NCBI RefSeq assembly: GCF_000178855.1
Contig: NZ_ADVG01000004.1
Coordinates: forward strand, 372,001 to 436,000
Source: Ktedonobacter racemifer DSM 44963
GTDB lineage: Bacteria; Chloroflexota; Ktedonobacteria; Ktedonobacterales; Ktedonobacteraceae
Reading direction: 5' to 3'
Length of the DNA stretch: 64,000 nt
Shown: positions 8,835-18,295 of the stretch, one piece after another
Layout of the letters: every line of letters starts with the position of its first letter
Position numbering within the stretch: the first letter of the stretch is position 1
Notes under the pieces: model-generated
What the model was told of the DNA's origin: nothing
The model's database searches: none
The model's input: the letters and a program-made list of their open reading frames with translations, nothing else
Made by a program: the position numbers and the translations under genes

Positions 8835-10000
8835 TCACGAGGCTGACGAAAGGCCAAAGCGCTTGTGGATATCTCGCGCTTCTGGGCTTTTTGAGGGCTT
8901 AGCGTTGTAAATTTCTCCGGCGGGCCTTGGAGCGCTCGTTTCTCCAACAGGATCGCGCTCTGGAGCACGCTGGCCAACGCGGAGCTTGGTGGGTTTGGGA
9001 GCAACCTGCTGCATGGGGAGGGTCGCAGAAGCGGGTTCCGCGATCCCGTCTGCCTGGCCAGCATGCGGCGCTCCAGGCATGCTTCCAGGCGTCGGTGCAG
9101 TCTTCCCATTTGACGCTTTTGCAGGCTTTTTCAACAGAGCCTGAAACTGTTTGGCACTTTCGCTATCGTGGAGCGCCACTTTGTGTTCGCCTGCTCGCGC
9201 TTCCATCTCCAGACTGAGACACCTGGCCGGATGAGGCATGGCTCGAGCGAGGATCTCTTCGGTCAAGCTGGTCCCTTTCTGGACCAGGGTTGCCGCTACT
9301 GCATCAACCAGCCAGTCTTTCAAGACCCCAATGCAGCCAACACAGCCGGAGGCCCACCACCGCCAGCGTGAAAGCAAAGCATTCAAATCGACATCGAGCG
9401 GAACCCGTTCCAACAAATATTTCAAAGCTGCCACAAAGGCTGTGCGTTCTTCTTTGTCCTCAACGTGATAACGTGCAAAATGAATATCTCGACCACGGCG
9501 AGCGAGTTGCCCACTCGTATTGCGAAACCCGAATAAGGCATAGGGACCTACCAGAACGTGTAATACATTCGTGCGATTGCTTAAAGACTTCAGCCATTCT
9601 AGTTGCTCATCAACACTCTGACTCCCATCCCCTTGCATCAGGCGGTGTCCTTCATCGGCGAACACCGCTTTGACGCGCGCCCGGATCAGGGCTTGCTCTG
9701 CCACTCCACGCACCTTCAGCCAATCGATCGCCCCAAGTTTTGAGCGAGTCGCTTTGGGGGAGGCCATGAGGTGGGCCACGTTCCCCAGCAGTTCTTTGAT
9801 CAGCAGATGCTCTTTGAGGGCATCGATGATTTGCCAGTAATAATCCAGCCGAAGGTAGGGTCCCTGATCTGGCGGAATCGGCTCCAGCAAGAGGATCGGA
9901 ACCACGAAGCGATCAGGTTCTTCTCTGGCAAAGCGTTCTGCCACGACGCCCAGGGCTTTCGACTTCCCAACGCCACCTGGTCCACACAGCAGCAGTCGCT
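8835..10000 (-). pseudogene. TnsC/TniB-like AAA+ ATPase of a Tn7-like transposon, N-terminus deleted
   Basis: The frame has Walker A LCGPGGVGKS, then a long AAA+ core with Walker B AVFADEGHR and sensor-like segments (HVLVGPYALFGFRN). It looks like the target-selection ATPase TnsC/TniB that bridges the transposase and the target. The normal N-terminus is missing because the tnsB reading (RGSEF, about 10006) runs straight into the TnsC Walker-A region, which means a deletion fused the two genes. The last 30 codons overlap a copy of a transposon-end-like repeat (8897-8927), so the C-terminus may also be altered. No intact tnsD/tniQ gene is visible nearby. Probably inactive. Confidence 0.7.
8897..8927. 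repeat. Copy of the GGCCCGC..GAAATTTACAACG repeat
   Basis: On the minus strand GGCCCGCCGGAGAAATTTAC followed by AACGCTAAGCCC matches 49056-49087, and an inverted version lies at 53775-53806. Here it sits inside the 3' end of the tnsC-like reading frame. It may be a transposon end that landed in, or was recruited by, that gene. Confidence 0.55.
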
Positions 10001-11749
10001 TCCAAACTCTGAACCGCGATCGACAAAGCACTCCTGTGGCAAGCGCTGATGACGCTGGACGCAAATCCGTAGCGCCATCATCACTGAGCGATAACTGGGA
10101 GGATCATAGGTGAGATAGCATGCCAGAATCCGCCGACTGTAGGCATCGGTCATAAAGGTTGCCCAAGGCCTGCCCAAAGGTTTGCCTGTCAGCGAGGAAA
10201 CTAGAACAATATCGAGTTCCGTGTGATCCAGGTGAGCCAGAGCAAAGGGACGTTCTCCATGGCTAGGCGTCGTCTGATCGAGCCACACAAAGGGTTGAGA
10301 TGCTTAGGCCGCACGCGTACCTTTGCGTTTGGCTACTACCTCGTTGGTAGTAAAGCGGGCGCGAACCCGATAAAAGGTTTGCTGGCTCACTGGAGGGGGC
10401 CCGAGCTTGAGACACTGCTCTCGGTACAGTCGATAGACGGCTGCCGCGCTTTTGCCTTGAGGAGCAGCGTAATGGGATTGCAATGCCGCCTCCAGCAGTT
10501 GCAGAGAGGCTGGTTCGATCCGCTGGTTCCGGTTCCCTCGCGCTGCTACACGATCAAGCAATCCCAGATAGCCGCATCCATGCGTTTCTTTGGCCTGCTG
10601 AAACGCCTTCCACCAGCGTTGGACAGAACGCTTTGGGGCAGTGGTCGGTTCTCCCCGTGCGTAGGCCAGCATGTGGATCATGCGTTGGTTCGCCGCCCGT
10701 TGTGCTTTAGAACCCGCCTGAGTAAGCAGTTGACGCACCTCTGGCGTCATGGGAGAGGGGGATGCTGAACCTACGGTCCACAGGGAACCTTCCTGCTTCA
10801 GCTGCTCAAACTCAGCTTGCGGCATGGCAAAGATCTCGCCGACTTCTGGGCGTAACTGCACCACCTCTCCCCATCCTTCAATCCGCCAAAGCCGTCCATC
10901 CCAGGCCACAGGCGTATCAGGTAAGGGAGTTGAAAGGCGGGCAGGTTCCCTTTGGTGAACCTTGGGAACCTGCGTTTCCTGTGCATAGAGAGTAACGTAA
11001 TCATGGCGCATCAGCAGGGTGGCGGAGAGATCGGTAAAGGCCCGACAAGTGCCAAGCAGGGTCCAAACGACATCGACGGCAAGACCGGGGTACGTTGCAA
11101 GCAATTCACTCAGAGGAATGCCAGGGTGAGCCTGAAGATGAGCCAGTACCAGGGCTTCTTGCTCCACGTTTGGAGGAATCTCGTGCGCCCAGAAATCCTG
11201 TAAAAACTTCAGATTTTGAATCTCCAGGGGATGAAACTCGGCGGAAGAGCGTAATCGATAAGTCAACCCAAGCTGCTCAGCATACGTCTCCCCTGGAGGA
11301 CAGTGCCACTGTCCGGTTTCAGCGTGCTGATAGCGAGCAGGCTGGGAAACGGCCAAGGTATCGAGTGACTGCGCGGGCTTCCACTCCTCCCAACCCGCCG
11401 AAGCGTTCCGGAACACAAAGAAGTCCGGGGTGTGCCATTGGGTGGTCCGACGGCCTGATTTGGCGCGATAGCTGAGCGGGATGCGAGAGGACTGGTCGTA
11501 ATATTCCAGCACATCATCGTCTCTCTCCATCGTGTAGATAACCCAGAACTCCACACGATCACTTTCAAACTGGATAGACATTCCCATTTTGGGGCTCGGG
11601 TAGCGTCCGGTAATGTTATTGGCACGCCCGCTCACCCGGCGAACGGGAGGTGATGAGCGAATGGACGCGATGAGTGCTTCGGTTTCGGAACTTAACCGAA
11701 GGCGCTGGCCCCAGGTATGAAAGGCTTCGGGCGTCATTCTCATGACCAT
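10001..11749 (-). pseudogene. TnsA-TnsB fusion transposase, interrupted and truncated
   Basis: The N-terminal 170 residues fit a TnsA endonuclease of the PD-(D/E)XK fold: Glu in VEFW (about 67), Asp in HTPDFFVF (about 109) and the E-W-K of WEEWKP (about 122-124). After a linker the frame carries helix-turn-helix segments of TnsB (ETHGCGYLGLLDRVAARGNR). An in-frame TAA at 10304-10306 interrupts it. Reading continues in the same frame into an rve/DDE core (HLDHTELDIVLVSS, FMTDAYSRRI, VDRGSEF), giving D, D and E residues, then breaks at about 10005 where it joins TnsC. TnsA-TnsB fusions are known in some Tn7-like lineages. This copy has lost the TnsB C-terminus. Confidence 0.7.
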
Positions 11750-11895
11750 TTTCTGCTTCCGTTGTGCTGGAATCGCGTGTCTCTTTCTCTCAAGAGGAAG
11801 TGTACCTGAGATTCGCCAGAAATGGGACCATTCTTAACCATTTGTTGGCGCATTTCTCAGATATTGTGGCAAGAATGCTGCAGGATCTCACGAAG

Positions 11896-12029
11896 GAGAG
11901 AAGTGGGGAGCAGAAAAAGAACGCGAGATGATGCTGTGCCAAATTATATGAGAAAGCCGATCCGCTGGAAGCGCTTGGCAGCGTGGCACGTTTTCTGAGA
12001 AACCGTAAATTTTATCTAATAAATGACAG
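11896..12029 (+). repeat. About 130-bp block shared with 43686-43819
   Basis: The two segments align without gaps (offset 31790) at roughly 80 percent by eye, with shared strings such as CCAAATTAT.TGAGAAAGC and GTTTTCTGAGAAAC. The block ends at AATGACA in both. Here it runs into an IS6-type transposase; at 43.8 kb it runs into unrelated sequence. It appears to be debris of a repeated mobile element. Confidence 0.55.
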
Positions 12030-12579
12030 TCAGCAATATGCTTCTGAACTTGAACGACGTTGCCGTCCTTATTTGAAGCCCTCGACTGACTCGTGGAGAG
12101 TCGATGAGACCTACATCAGAGTCAAGAAAGAGTGGGTATACCTCTATCGCGCAGTTGATTCACAGGGAAACACGCTCGATTTCTTTCTCAGTCTCACCAG
12201 AGATGCAGAAGCTGCCAAGTGCTTCTTTCTGAAAACCTTCGCTGCGTCTCATGCCACAGAACCACGGGTGATCAACGTGGACAAAAACGCGGCGTATCCC
12301 AAAGCATGTGCTGAGTTAAAAGCGGAAGGACACATTCCTGAACACTGCGAATTACGACAGGCCAAGTATCTCAACAACCTGGTTGAACAAGATCACCGCT
12401 TCATCAAACGGCTAACGAAACCTGGAATGGGCTTCTTCTCGATGAAGACAGCATGGCAAACATTACGAGGCTACGAGATGATGAATATGCTGAGGAAAGG
12501 ACAAGTGCAAGGAGTGGAGAAAGGTGATGTGGGAGGGCAGGCCGCACTGGTTGCCAAACTGTTTGGAGTGGCAGACTAA
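11983..12579 (+). pseudogene. IS6-family transposase, N-terminally truncated
   Basis: From QYASELERRCRP onward the frame is a typical IS6/IS26 transposase: WRVDETYIRVKKEWVYLYRA (first Asp), INVDKNAAYPKA (second Asp), NNLVEQDHRFIKR (catalytic Glu) and a GMGFFSMKTAWQTLRGYE tail. The normal first 60 residues (zinc finger and HTH, FPPDVI..VRWYLR) are absent. The upstream codons, with a GTG as first possible start, belong to the 11.9-kb repeat block. The catalytic domain itself looks intact, but loss of the DNA-binding part makes activity doubtful. Confidence 0.75.
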
Positions 12580-12618
12580 CTGAACAAGGAGAACCTCTTC
12601 ACGTCCATCTCGCCTTCG

Positions 12619-12906
12619 TCATAGTTTTTGCAACACAACCATATCAGGCACCACCTCTGGCGGCAAGCGCAGGCTGTCGCGAACATGGCCGATCAAGGAG
12701 CCAGGGATCGTCTGGGGTTCGGGAAAGTAGTGCAGACGCTGATAGACTTTGAGTAAAATCATCAGGGCGAACTTTTGCGATGCGCCCCGGACCTTACTGT
12801 TCACAAAGTCTTTCTCAGCAGAGGTCGGGGTATAGAGTTCACGCAGCTCTTTGGCGGAGGGAGCGCGGGTAAAACGAGGATAGGCCGTTCGTTCAATCGC
12901 TGTCAT
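12619..12906 (-). pseudogene. Tn3-family transposase, N-terminal fragment (DUF4158 region)
   Basis: The 95 residues begin MTAIERTAYPRFTRAPSAKE with a ribosome-site-like AAGGA upstream and proceed through KFALMILLKVYQRLHYFPEP, the DUF4158 N-terminal domain of Tn3-type transposases (full length near 1000 residues). The frame ends early at 12619, next to the IS6 remnant. Only this fragment remains. A matching C-terminal piece lies at 8.6-8.8 kb. Confidence 0.7.
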
Positions 12907-13199
12907 ATATGCGGGTCCTTCCTGCCCACAGAGAGTACTCTCTGCATTGCAGAGATGAGGGTCAATAGACTCATCCTAAAGCAAGAAGAACAGAAATGGC
13001 AACTAGAAAAGAGCACTATAGGATATTTTGGTGCTTCTCAAGCGATACAAACGACAAGTGCGAGGTATTCAAAAACGTTAGGATAGTCTTTAATGCTTTT
13101 TGTAATATCTAAAAGTACGTCTCAATCAGGACACAGTATAACCGTATTCGCTGCTATACTCAAGGAAGAAGTTGAAAGATTGTAGAAAGAGCTAAAACT

Positions 13200-13688
13200 A
13201 TGACGGAACAGAAAAGCAAAGTAGAACTTTTAGAAATGAGACGTGGGCTCTATACTTATTTCGATGCGCTGATCGCAGGTCTGAGTGAGCAGCAGATACA
13301 AATGCCGGGGGTTAATGGCGACTGGTCAGTCAAGGATCACATCGCCCATCTTACGTTCTGGGAGCGCCTGAACCTGCTTGAAATATTGAAAGCTATCGAG
13401 CAAGGTACGAGCTGGACCGATCCAGGACTTGAGAGTACCGAAGAAGTGAGAGACAAGACCAACCAGCAGGTTTACCTGCAAAACAAGGACCGTTCGCTGG
13501 CAGACGTGCTGTCCGAATTTCAGGCAACGCATCAGCAGGTCATGGAGTATCTCGAAAAGCTGAGCGAGGAGGAGTTGAAGACGCCATACGCATGGTTAGG
13601 AGGTTACACGATCATAACATGGCTTAGCGAACCAAACGGGCACTACCAAGAGCATGAGCAGTATATTCGCGACTGGCTGGCGAGGTAG
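13200..13688 (+). CDS. DinB-like / ClbS-DfsB family four-helix protein
   Basis: The 162-residue protein has the pattern of the DUF1706/ClbS family, a branch of the DinB four-helix bundle: a DWSVKDHIAHLTFWERLN motif (residues about 41-58) and a C-terminal NGHYQEHEQYIRDWL helix, with His residues in the positions that often bind metal. ClbS in E. coli protects against colibactin; other members act in thiol or stress metabolism. The substrate here is unknown. The ATG at 13200 lies 60 bp after a GCTATACTCAAGG promoter-like stretch. It is followed 25 bp later by a truncated gene on the same strand. Confidence 0.75.
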   Translation: MTEQKSKVELLEMRRGLYTYFDALIAGLSEQQIQMPGVNGDWSVKDHIAHLTFWERLNLLEILKAIEQGTSWTDPGLESTEEVRDKTNQQVYLQNKDRSLADVLSEFQATHQQVMEYLEKLSEEELKTPYAWLGGYTIITWLSEPNGHYQEHEQYIRDWLAR

Positions 13689-13713
13689 AGCAGCGCAAAG
13701 GAGTAGGTGCTTT

Positions 13714-13899
13714 ATGAGCATTCAGCTATTGCGCGAGGAGGCCCGGCGCTTCCTCGCGCGCTATCATTTTCAACCAACCAATCTACCGGACGTGTTTAAG
13801 CATCTGGACACGGTCCAGTATGACACCGACTCACATGATGGTGGTTCTCTCGAGCTTTTGATGATTGAGGAACAGGTCCATTTAGATCGCTTTTGCTAA
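13714..13899 (+). pseudogene. Winged-helix (HTH_42/YcaQ-like) protein, 5' fragment
   Basis: An ATG at 13714 with AAAGGAG upstream starts MSIQLLREEARRFLARYHFQ, then LPDVFKHLDTVQYDTDS, close to the start of HTH_42 (DUF1006) proteins such as the crosslink glycosylase YcaQ (pattern EeARRfLl..q........v...lg.vQyD). The frame ends after 61 codons where ISL3 transposase debris begins. The rest of the roughly 350-400-residue gene is missing, so it is a stub cut by the insertion. The family call is tentative. Confidence 0.5.
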
Positions 13900-13904
13900 A
13901 AGTA

Positions 13905-14270
13905 TTGCAGCACCGCTTCCGAAGTTGCCGAAGCTCGTCCGACCGTAGGCTTATCTCTTCAGAAGCTTGAGTTGGTGGATATGGCCCTCCACAGCCTCTG
14001 ACTCCAAGGCAAGGTGAGTCCGGCTTTGACAGCATCATAGTTTTTTTTGAGTCCTCGCGCAAAACTCTTGAGTTCAGAGATCCCCTGCACTTCGACCTGG
14101 GCGGGCCATGCATCCAACTGTTCGCCTTTTCGCTCTCGCAGCATGGTCGTAAAGCTTTGGATCAACTCATAGGCCTCTTGGACAAACAGTTTGGCTTTGC
14201 GAATCTTAGTAACAATGTGTTCTTCTTGTTGCGTGAGCGTCACAGGTGGCTTCCACATAGCTGGTTGCAT
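13905..14270 (-). pseudogene. ISL3-family transposase, C-terminal remnant
   Basis: The frame from 14270 reads ELKSFARGLKKNYDAVKAGL then TLPWSQ, the C-terminal region of ISL3 transposases. A frameshift follows, and the next frame gives EAVEGHIHQLKLLKR, the conserved G.VEGhInrlKl.KR motif, then a stop where AYGRTSFG would continue. Both the catalytic core and the N-terminus are missing. Confidence 0.7.
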
Positions 14271-14844
14271 CTATTTCCTCCAGATCCGTTCTCTTGTCCC
14301 AACCATCTTTTGATGGTTGCGTCGGTGAAAGCGCGTGTATCCTATTTGACGTTTACCCCAACCGTATGGTACTGTATTTCCATGAACACTGTCTACTTGA
14401 AGGGGGAAATGCCTCCCCCTGGATGGATGATCCATCGGAACTGTAACCGCAAAACAAGCACCTCTGCCGCATAAGTCCCAGCACAAGATTGGCTTATGCG
14501 GCAGAAAAGGGTGCCATGCTTCCTCATGACCTCAGTTGAGATCTCAACTGGGTATGGTTTGTTGGGCACGCTTTTCTCCCTCTCGTTTCTTTCTCTCCTT
14601 GTCGCTGGGTGGCATACCATCTCTTTGCTCGCTCACCTGGCTTGATGCAGTTTGCTTCTTCCCTACTTTTGCCGATGTTACCGCAATGAGGTGGTATCTA
14701 TCTGCGCACTTGTTTTCCATATGAAAGCAGGTGAAACGATGTATTGATGGCAATAGCGGCAACCCCTGACCGGGAGAAATTCCGCCGATCAGGCACAGGA
14801 AGCATTCAATAACACAGCAATGAGAAAAATAAGGAGACAGACAC
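14271..14844. other. Intergenic region with one hairpin
   Basis: No coding frame with a domain was found. A 12-bp perfect inverted repeat (14464-14475 with 14493-14504) lies here. The last 60 bases form the leader of the GNAT gene. Confidence 0.4.
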
Positions 14845-15816
14845 ATGAACACAGCACAGAAGCTTGCGCGTCCTGGCGGACCAGCGCTTGTAGAAGCCAT
14901 GAAATTTGTCACCATCTGTCGAGCACTGGACCCACAGAACGATTATCCGCACATTGGCGACCTCCAATGGTGGTGCCGAGATGGTTCGCTTGATGATCAG
15001 CAGAACTGGCATTTTTGGTATCAAGAAAATGGTGAGGCGCTTGCTCTAGGGATCATTGCCGGGGATGAGATCGTCTGCTTGCTTCATCCCGACTTCCGTA
15101 CGCGCGAGCGCTATCTTATGGTACACCAGTGGGCAGTGCAGCGCGTAAAAGAGCGCGCTGGGCAGCAGGGCGAGAACCAGTATGAGATATGGGAACAAGC
15201 CTGGGGTTTAGCCTCCGGCGACGATCTGGAGATGGTGAGTTTTCTTGAACGTGAAGGATATGAGCGCCAAGAAATGTACTATCATTGCTACCGCCGACCG
15301 CTGATCGAGCCTGTGCCAGCCCCCGTTTTGCCCACAGGATTCACACTTCGCCCGGTTGCTGGAGAGGCTGAGGCAGAGATGCGAGCTGCGCTTCAACGTG
15401 ATGCTTTTTTCCCAAAGGGGAGCAAGACCTACGAGGAAGGAACCTTGCGACAATTGGCAGTGATGCAGATGCCCCAATACGATCCTCAGCTCGATCTGAT
15501 GATCATGGCCCCTGATGGCACGCCAGCAGCGGGCTGCATTTGCTGGGTGGACCCTGTGAACCGCGTGGGCCTGTTTGAACCGGTGGGAACGCGCCCGCAA
15601 TTTCGTCGTCAAGGATTGGCAACGGCGCTGATGCTTGGCGGGTTACAGCGCTTACGCGAACGGGGGATGCAGGCAGCACTGGTGACAGGCGCTCATCCCG
15701 GGAAGGAGGAGAAGAGTACGGAGTTTACTTCCTCGCGTTTCGTTTATGAAGCCGTCGGCTTTCAATTGCTGTGTCGGACTTACCTGTATCACAAGGTTTT
15801 TGCCACGACCATCTAA
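14845..15816 (+). CDS. GNAT-family N-acetyltransferase
   Basis: The 323-residue protein starts after AATAAGGAGACAG. The C-terminal half (about residues 165-320) contains the acetyl-CoA site: RPQFRRQGLATALMLGGLQ corresponds to the Q/RxxGxA/G pyrophosphate loop, followed by a helix and SRFVYEAVGFQL, the usual strand-helix end of GNAT domains. The N-terminal half (residues 20-150) looks like a second, degenerate GNAT-like domain with its own YLMVHQWAVQRVKE helix. The acceptor substrate is not predictable. The gene stands alone. Confidence 0.8.
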   Translation: MNTAQKLARPGGPALVEAMKFVTICRALDPQNDYPHIGDLQWWCRDGSLDDQQNWHFWYQENGEALALGIIAGDEIVCLLHPDFRTRERYLMVHQWAVQRVKERAGQQGENQYEIWEQAWGLASGDDLEMVSFLEREGYERQEMYYHCYRRPLIEPVPAPVLPTGFTLRPVAGEAEAEMRAALQRDAFFPKGSKTYEEGTLRQLAVMQMPQYDPQLDLMIMAPDGTPAAGCICWVDPVNRVGLFEPVGTRPQFRRQGLATALMLGGLQRLRERGMQAALVTGAHPGKEEKSTEFTSSRFVYEAVGFQLLCRTYLYHKVFATTI

Positions 15817-15846
15817 ACATCTTTCCATACCTTGTTTTGCAGAAAA

Positions 15847-15886
15847 AGGGATGGAAGAGAGCCTGCCAGCTCCCTCTTCCATCCCT
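15847..15886 (-). terminator. Terminator-type hairpin downstream of the GNAT gene
   Basis: Thirteen-base perfect arms (15847-15859 and 15874-15886) are followed, on the minus strand, by a run of five T. It would stop minus-strand transcription coming from the histidine kinase side and may also end the GNAT mRNA. Confidence 0.55.
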
Positions 15887-16750
15887 CGGTCAAATCTGGA
15901 GATATTCTCATCACAGAGGATTACCCAACTCTATTTCTCGACCGAAGCTCTGATATGCAGCTCTGCCCATCGGTTGACATCACCAAAAGCGGGACAGATC
16001 CCAAACGTAAGCACTTGCCCCGAAGAGTGAGCACCGGCAGAAACGTAATTGGGGAAACCGCTCCAGATCTTACTTCTTCTCTTGCCGTCTTGTAAATTCC
16101 TCTGAAAACCTGGCACGAGAGACAAAAATCTCTCCCTCAGATCTGAACCTTCCGTATCAATTGTTCAGATGATGTAAGAGTGCTTAGGCAGGGGTTGTCT
16201 TGGCTTAAGGCTGCAAGATGACCGTATTACCTAGGCGTTCCAATGGGCAAACGAGCCGTTGTTGAATCTTCTGTTTATTTGCGATGGGAAAGGAGTCAGT
16301 TCCTCTCTTACGGCTCACCTCCATTGTGGGGACACGACTTCCAGAGATGTTCCTCCTGAAAACTGATTCGACGCTTGCTCTGAAAGATCACCAACAGGGC
16401 GTCTTTCCACATGAGATTTTCCTCTACGTGCTTCCCTGATGGGAGCAACAATGAGTGGTTCTTCCAGACACCCGAAGACAGCTTCGTCTTCAAGCTTGAC
16501 TGCCTTATTATTTCCATCGTTTTTAGTATTGGGATCTTTCCTCCGTAGTGTACCAACTTCGTCCATCGAATTCTTTTTCATTCTGAATGGTGCACCTACG
16601 GTGCATGACGCTTCTTCTGGAACTCCTGGATAGCAAGAGCTTTTTGTCGTCTCATCCTCAGTTCCATGCCGGGTGGTGCGGCTGCGACGCATGGTTTCTT
16701 TGGAACTCTTTTGTCTGGTGGCACATACCTGCCGCGAACCCGTTTCTGGA
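15887..16750. other. Long intergenic region, nothing recognised
   Basis: Open frames here (for example 16315-16791 minus) are rich in Arg, Ser and Thr without domains and overlap the 3' end of the histidine kinase gene. They look like chance frames. Confidence 0.4.
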
Positions 16751-17926
16751 CTATGCGCTTTTCGAACTCGTTGGAAGAGGCAAGGCGACAAAAAAGGTTG
16801 TCCCCTTTTCCTCCGAAGACTCTACCCAGATGCGCCCACCATGCCGCATAACAATTTCTTTACAGATGGCAAGTCCCAGTCCCCATCCGGGTGTCGCAGA
16901 GGATCGCGCTTCAGGACTGCGATAGAATGGTTCAAAAAGAGTCTTCTGCTGTTCTTGGGAAAGCACAGGACTTTCATTGTAAACCGCAAGGATGGCCTCT
17001 CCTGGTCTCTGGCTTATCTCCACGCGTATGGGTGTGTTCGCAGGGGAATATTTGAGGGCATTGGTGACCAGATTGCTCACGACCTGAGAGAACCGTCTAT
17101 CGTCGGCTTGCACGACCACAGGATCAGCAGGCAGTCGCAGATCAATCGAACGATCTGTCTGCGATTGCTGTTCTTCAATGACTTGCTGACACAGACAACG
17201 CAGATCACAAGGGGCCAGATGTACTGGTATCTTCCCTGAACGTAACGTATTGATATCAAGCAAATCATTTATCAGGTCCGTGAACTGCTGGATTTGACTA
17301 TTCACCTTGTCCAGAGTGTCATACATAGGGAGCCATTCAGGATGCTGTGCGCTTTGCCTCTTCAAGCGGCGCTGGAGCAATTGCACAGATCCATGAATAC
17401 GGGTGACTGGCGTCCTCAGTTCGTGGGAGGCAATCGAGAGAAACTGATCTTTGATCCGATTCGCTTGTTGGAGTCGAGCATTGCTCTCCGCCAATTCCTC
17501 AGCTTGTTGAGCCGCTTCCTGGCTGGCATGGAGAAGCTGCTGCTGGTAGTTTTTCTGGATTACGATCAGAGCCAGGAAGAGGAGTTGGATGAGAATAAAC
17601 GGCACAAATGAAACAATCTCGGGCCAGAGGAAAAAATCAATAACCCCTAAAGGAGGGACAATCCAGTAATCTAAAGCGAGTACTTCAAGAAGCAAAGCCA
17701 GGAGCGCTGGGCCGATGCCCCAGAACCACCCAACTAGAAGCGTTGCAATGACAAACGGGGGCTCAATAAAAAAATCCTGAATTCCCCACGATCTCTCAGA
17801 GAGTGGAATCACAAATGCAGCAGCAGCAAAGAGAACGGCAAAAGGATAGCCAAGCAAAGGGGAACGCCACCACACGTGACGGTGGTCTGCTTGGAGATGC
17901 TTTTGTTGTTTCTCATTAACCTTCAT
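16751..17926 (-). CDS. Membrane-bound sensor histidine kinase
   Basis: The 391-residue protein has four hydrophobic segments between about 25 and 125, in the style of a DUF4118 (KdpD-like) transmembrane sensor region. A coiled coil follows (QEAAQQAEELAESNARLQQA), then the HisKA dimerisation domain with the phospho-acceptor in FLSIASHELRTPVTRI, and a HATPase_c domain with N box NLVTNALKYSP, a degenerate G1 region (AVYNESPVLS) and G2 region GWGLGLAICKEI. No response regulator gene is adjacent, so it may be an orphan. The signal is unknown. Confidence 0.85.
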   Translation of the reverse strand: MKVNEKQQKHLQADHRHVWWRSPLLGYPFAVLFAAAAFVIPLSERSWGIQDFFIEPPFVIATLLVGWFWGIGPALLALLLEVLALDYWIVPPLGVIDFFLWPEIVSFVPFILIQLLFLALIVIQKNYQQQLLHASQEAAQQAEELAESNARLQQANRIKDQFLSIASHELRTPVTRIHGSVQLLQRRLKRQSAQHPEWLPMYDTLDKVNSQIQQFTDLINDLLDINTLRSGKIPVHLAPCDLRCLCQQVIEEQQSQTDRSIDLRLPADPVVVQADDRRFSQVVSNLVTNALKYSPANTPIRVEISQRPGEAILAVYNESPVLSQEQQKTLFEPFYRSPEARSSATPGWGLGLAICKEIVMRHGGRIWVESSEEKGTTFFVALPLPTSSKSA

Positions 17927-18295
17927 TGCCTACCTCGAAAGGATAGGCTACTTGCCTACTTGTTTCGTTGTCTCGTCCGTGTTGAAAGAATCCCCTTGTT
18001 ACGCCAGTGAAAAGGAGCAAATATTTCAATGAAGAGAATGGACAAGTGTCATCTGTTGGTCAATATGTCCTTCTATTACCAGCTCTTACACCATCTTGGT
18101 GAATGATGAGCTTCTATTTCTCGCTTCTCGCATTTTTCGAGCTCAGATACAGATGGTCTGTCCCTCTAGTTTAGTACCGGAATGGTTAACGGTCAATCCA
18201 GGCACTGTACATGAATTTACAACTGCCGCGTATAACGGTTCGCTTCTGGAGCGGTTTCTCTGACGCCAATAGCTGTGCTGCTCAGACGTATAGAA
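17927..18295. other. Intergenic, promoter side of the histidine kinase
   Basis: No gene recognised. The stretch separates the kinase start (17926) from the 3' end of an IS110 pseudogene. Confidence 0.35.

Noticed and set aside
8835..11749. Possible CRISPR-associated transposon (CAST)
   Set aside because: TnsA-, TnsB- and TnsC-like parts are present, but no Cas effector, no TniQ and no repeat array were found in the window.
16315..16791. 158-residue minus frame before the histidine kinase end
   Set aside because: Ser/Thr/Arg-rich without motifs and overlapping the kinase 3' end. Treated as chance.
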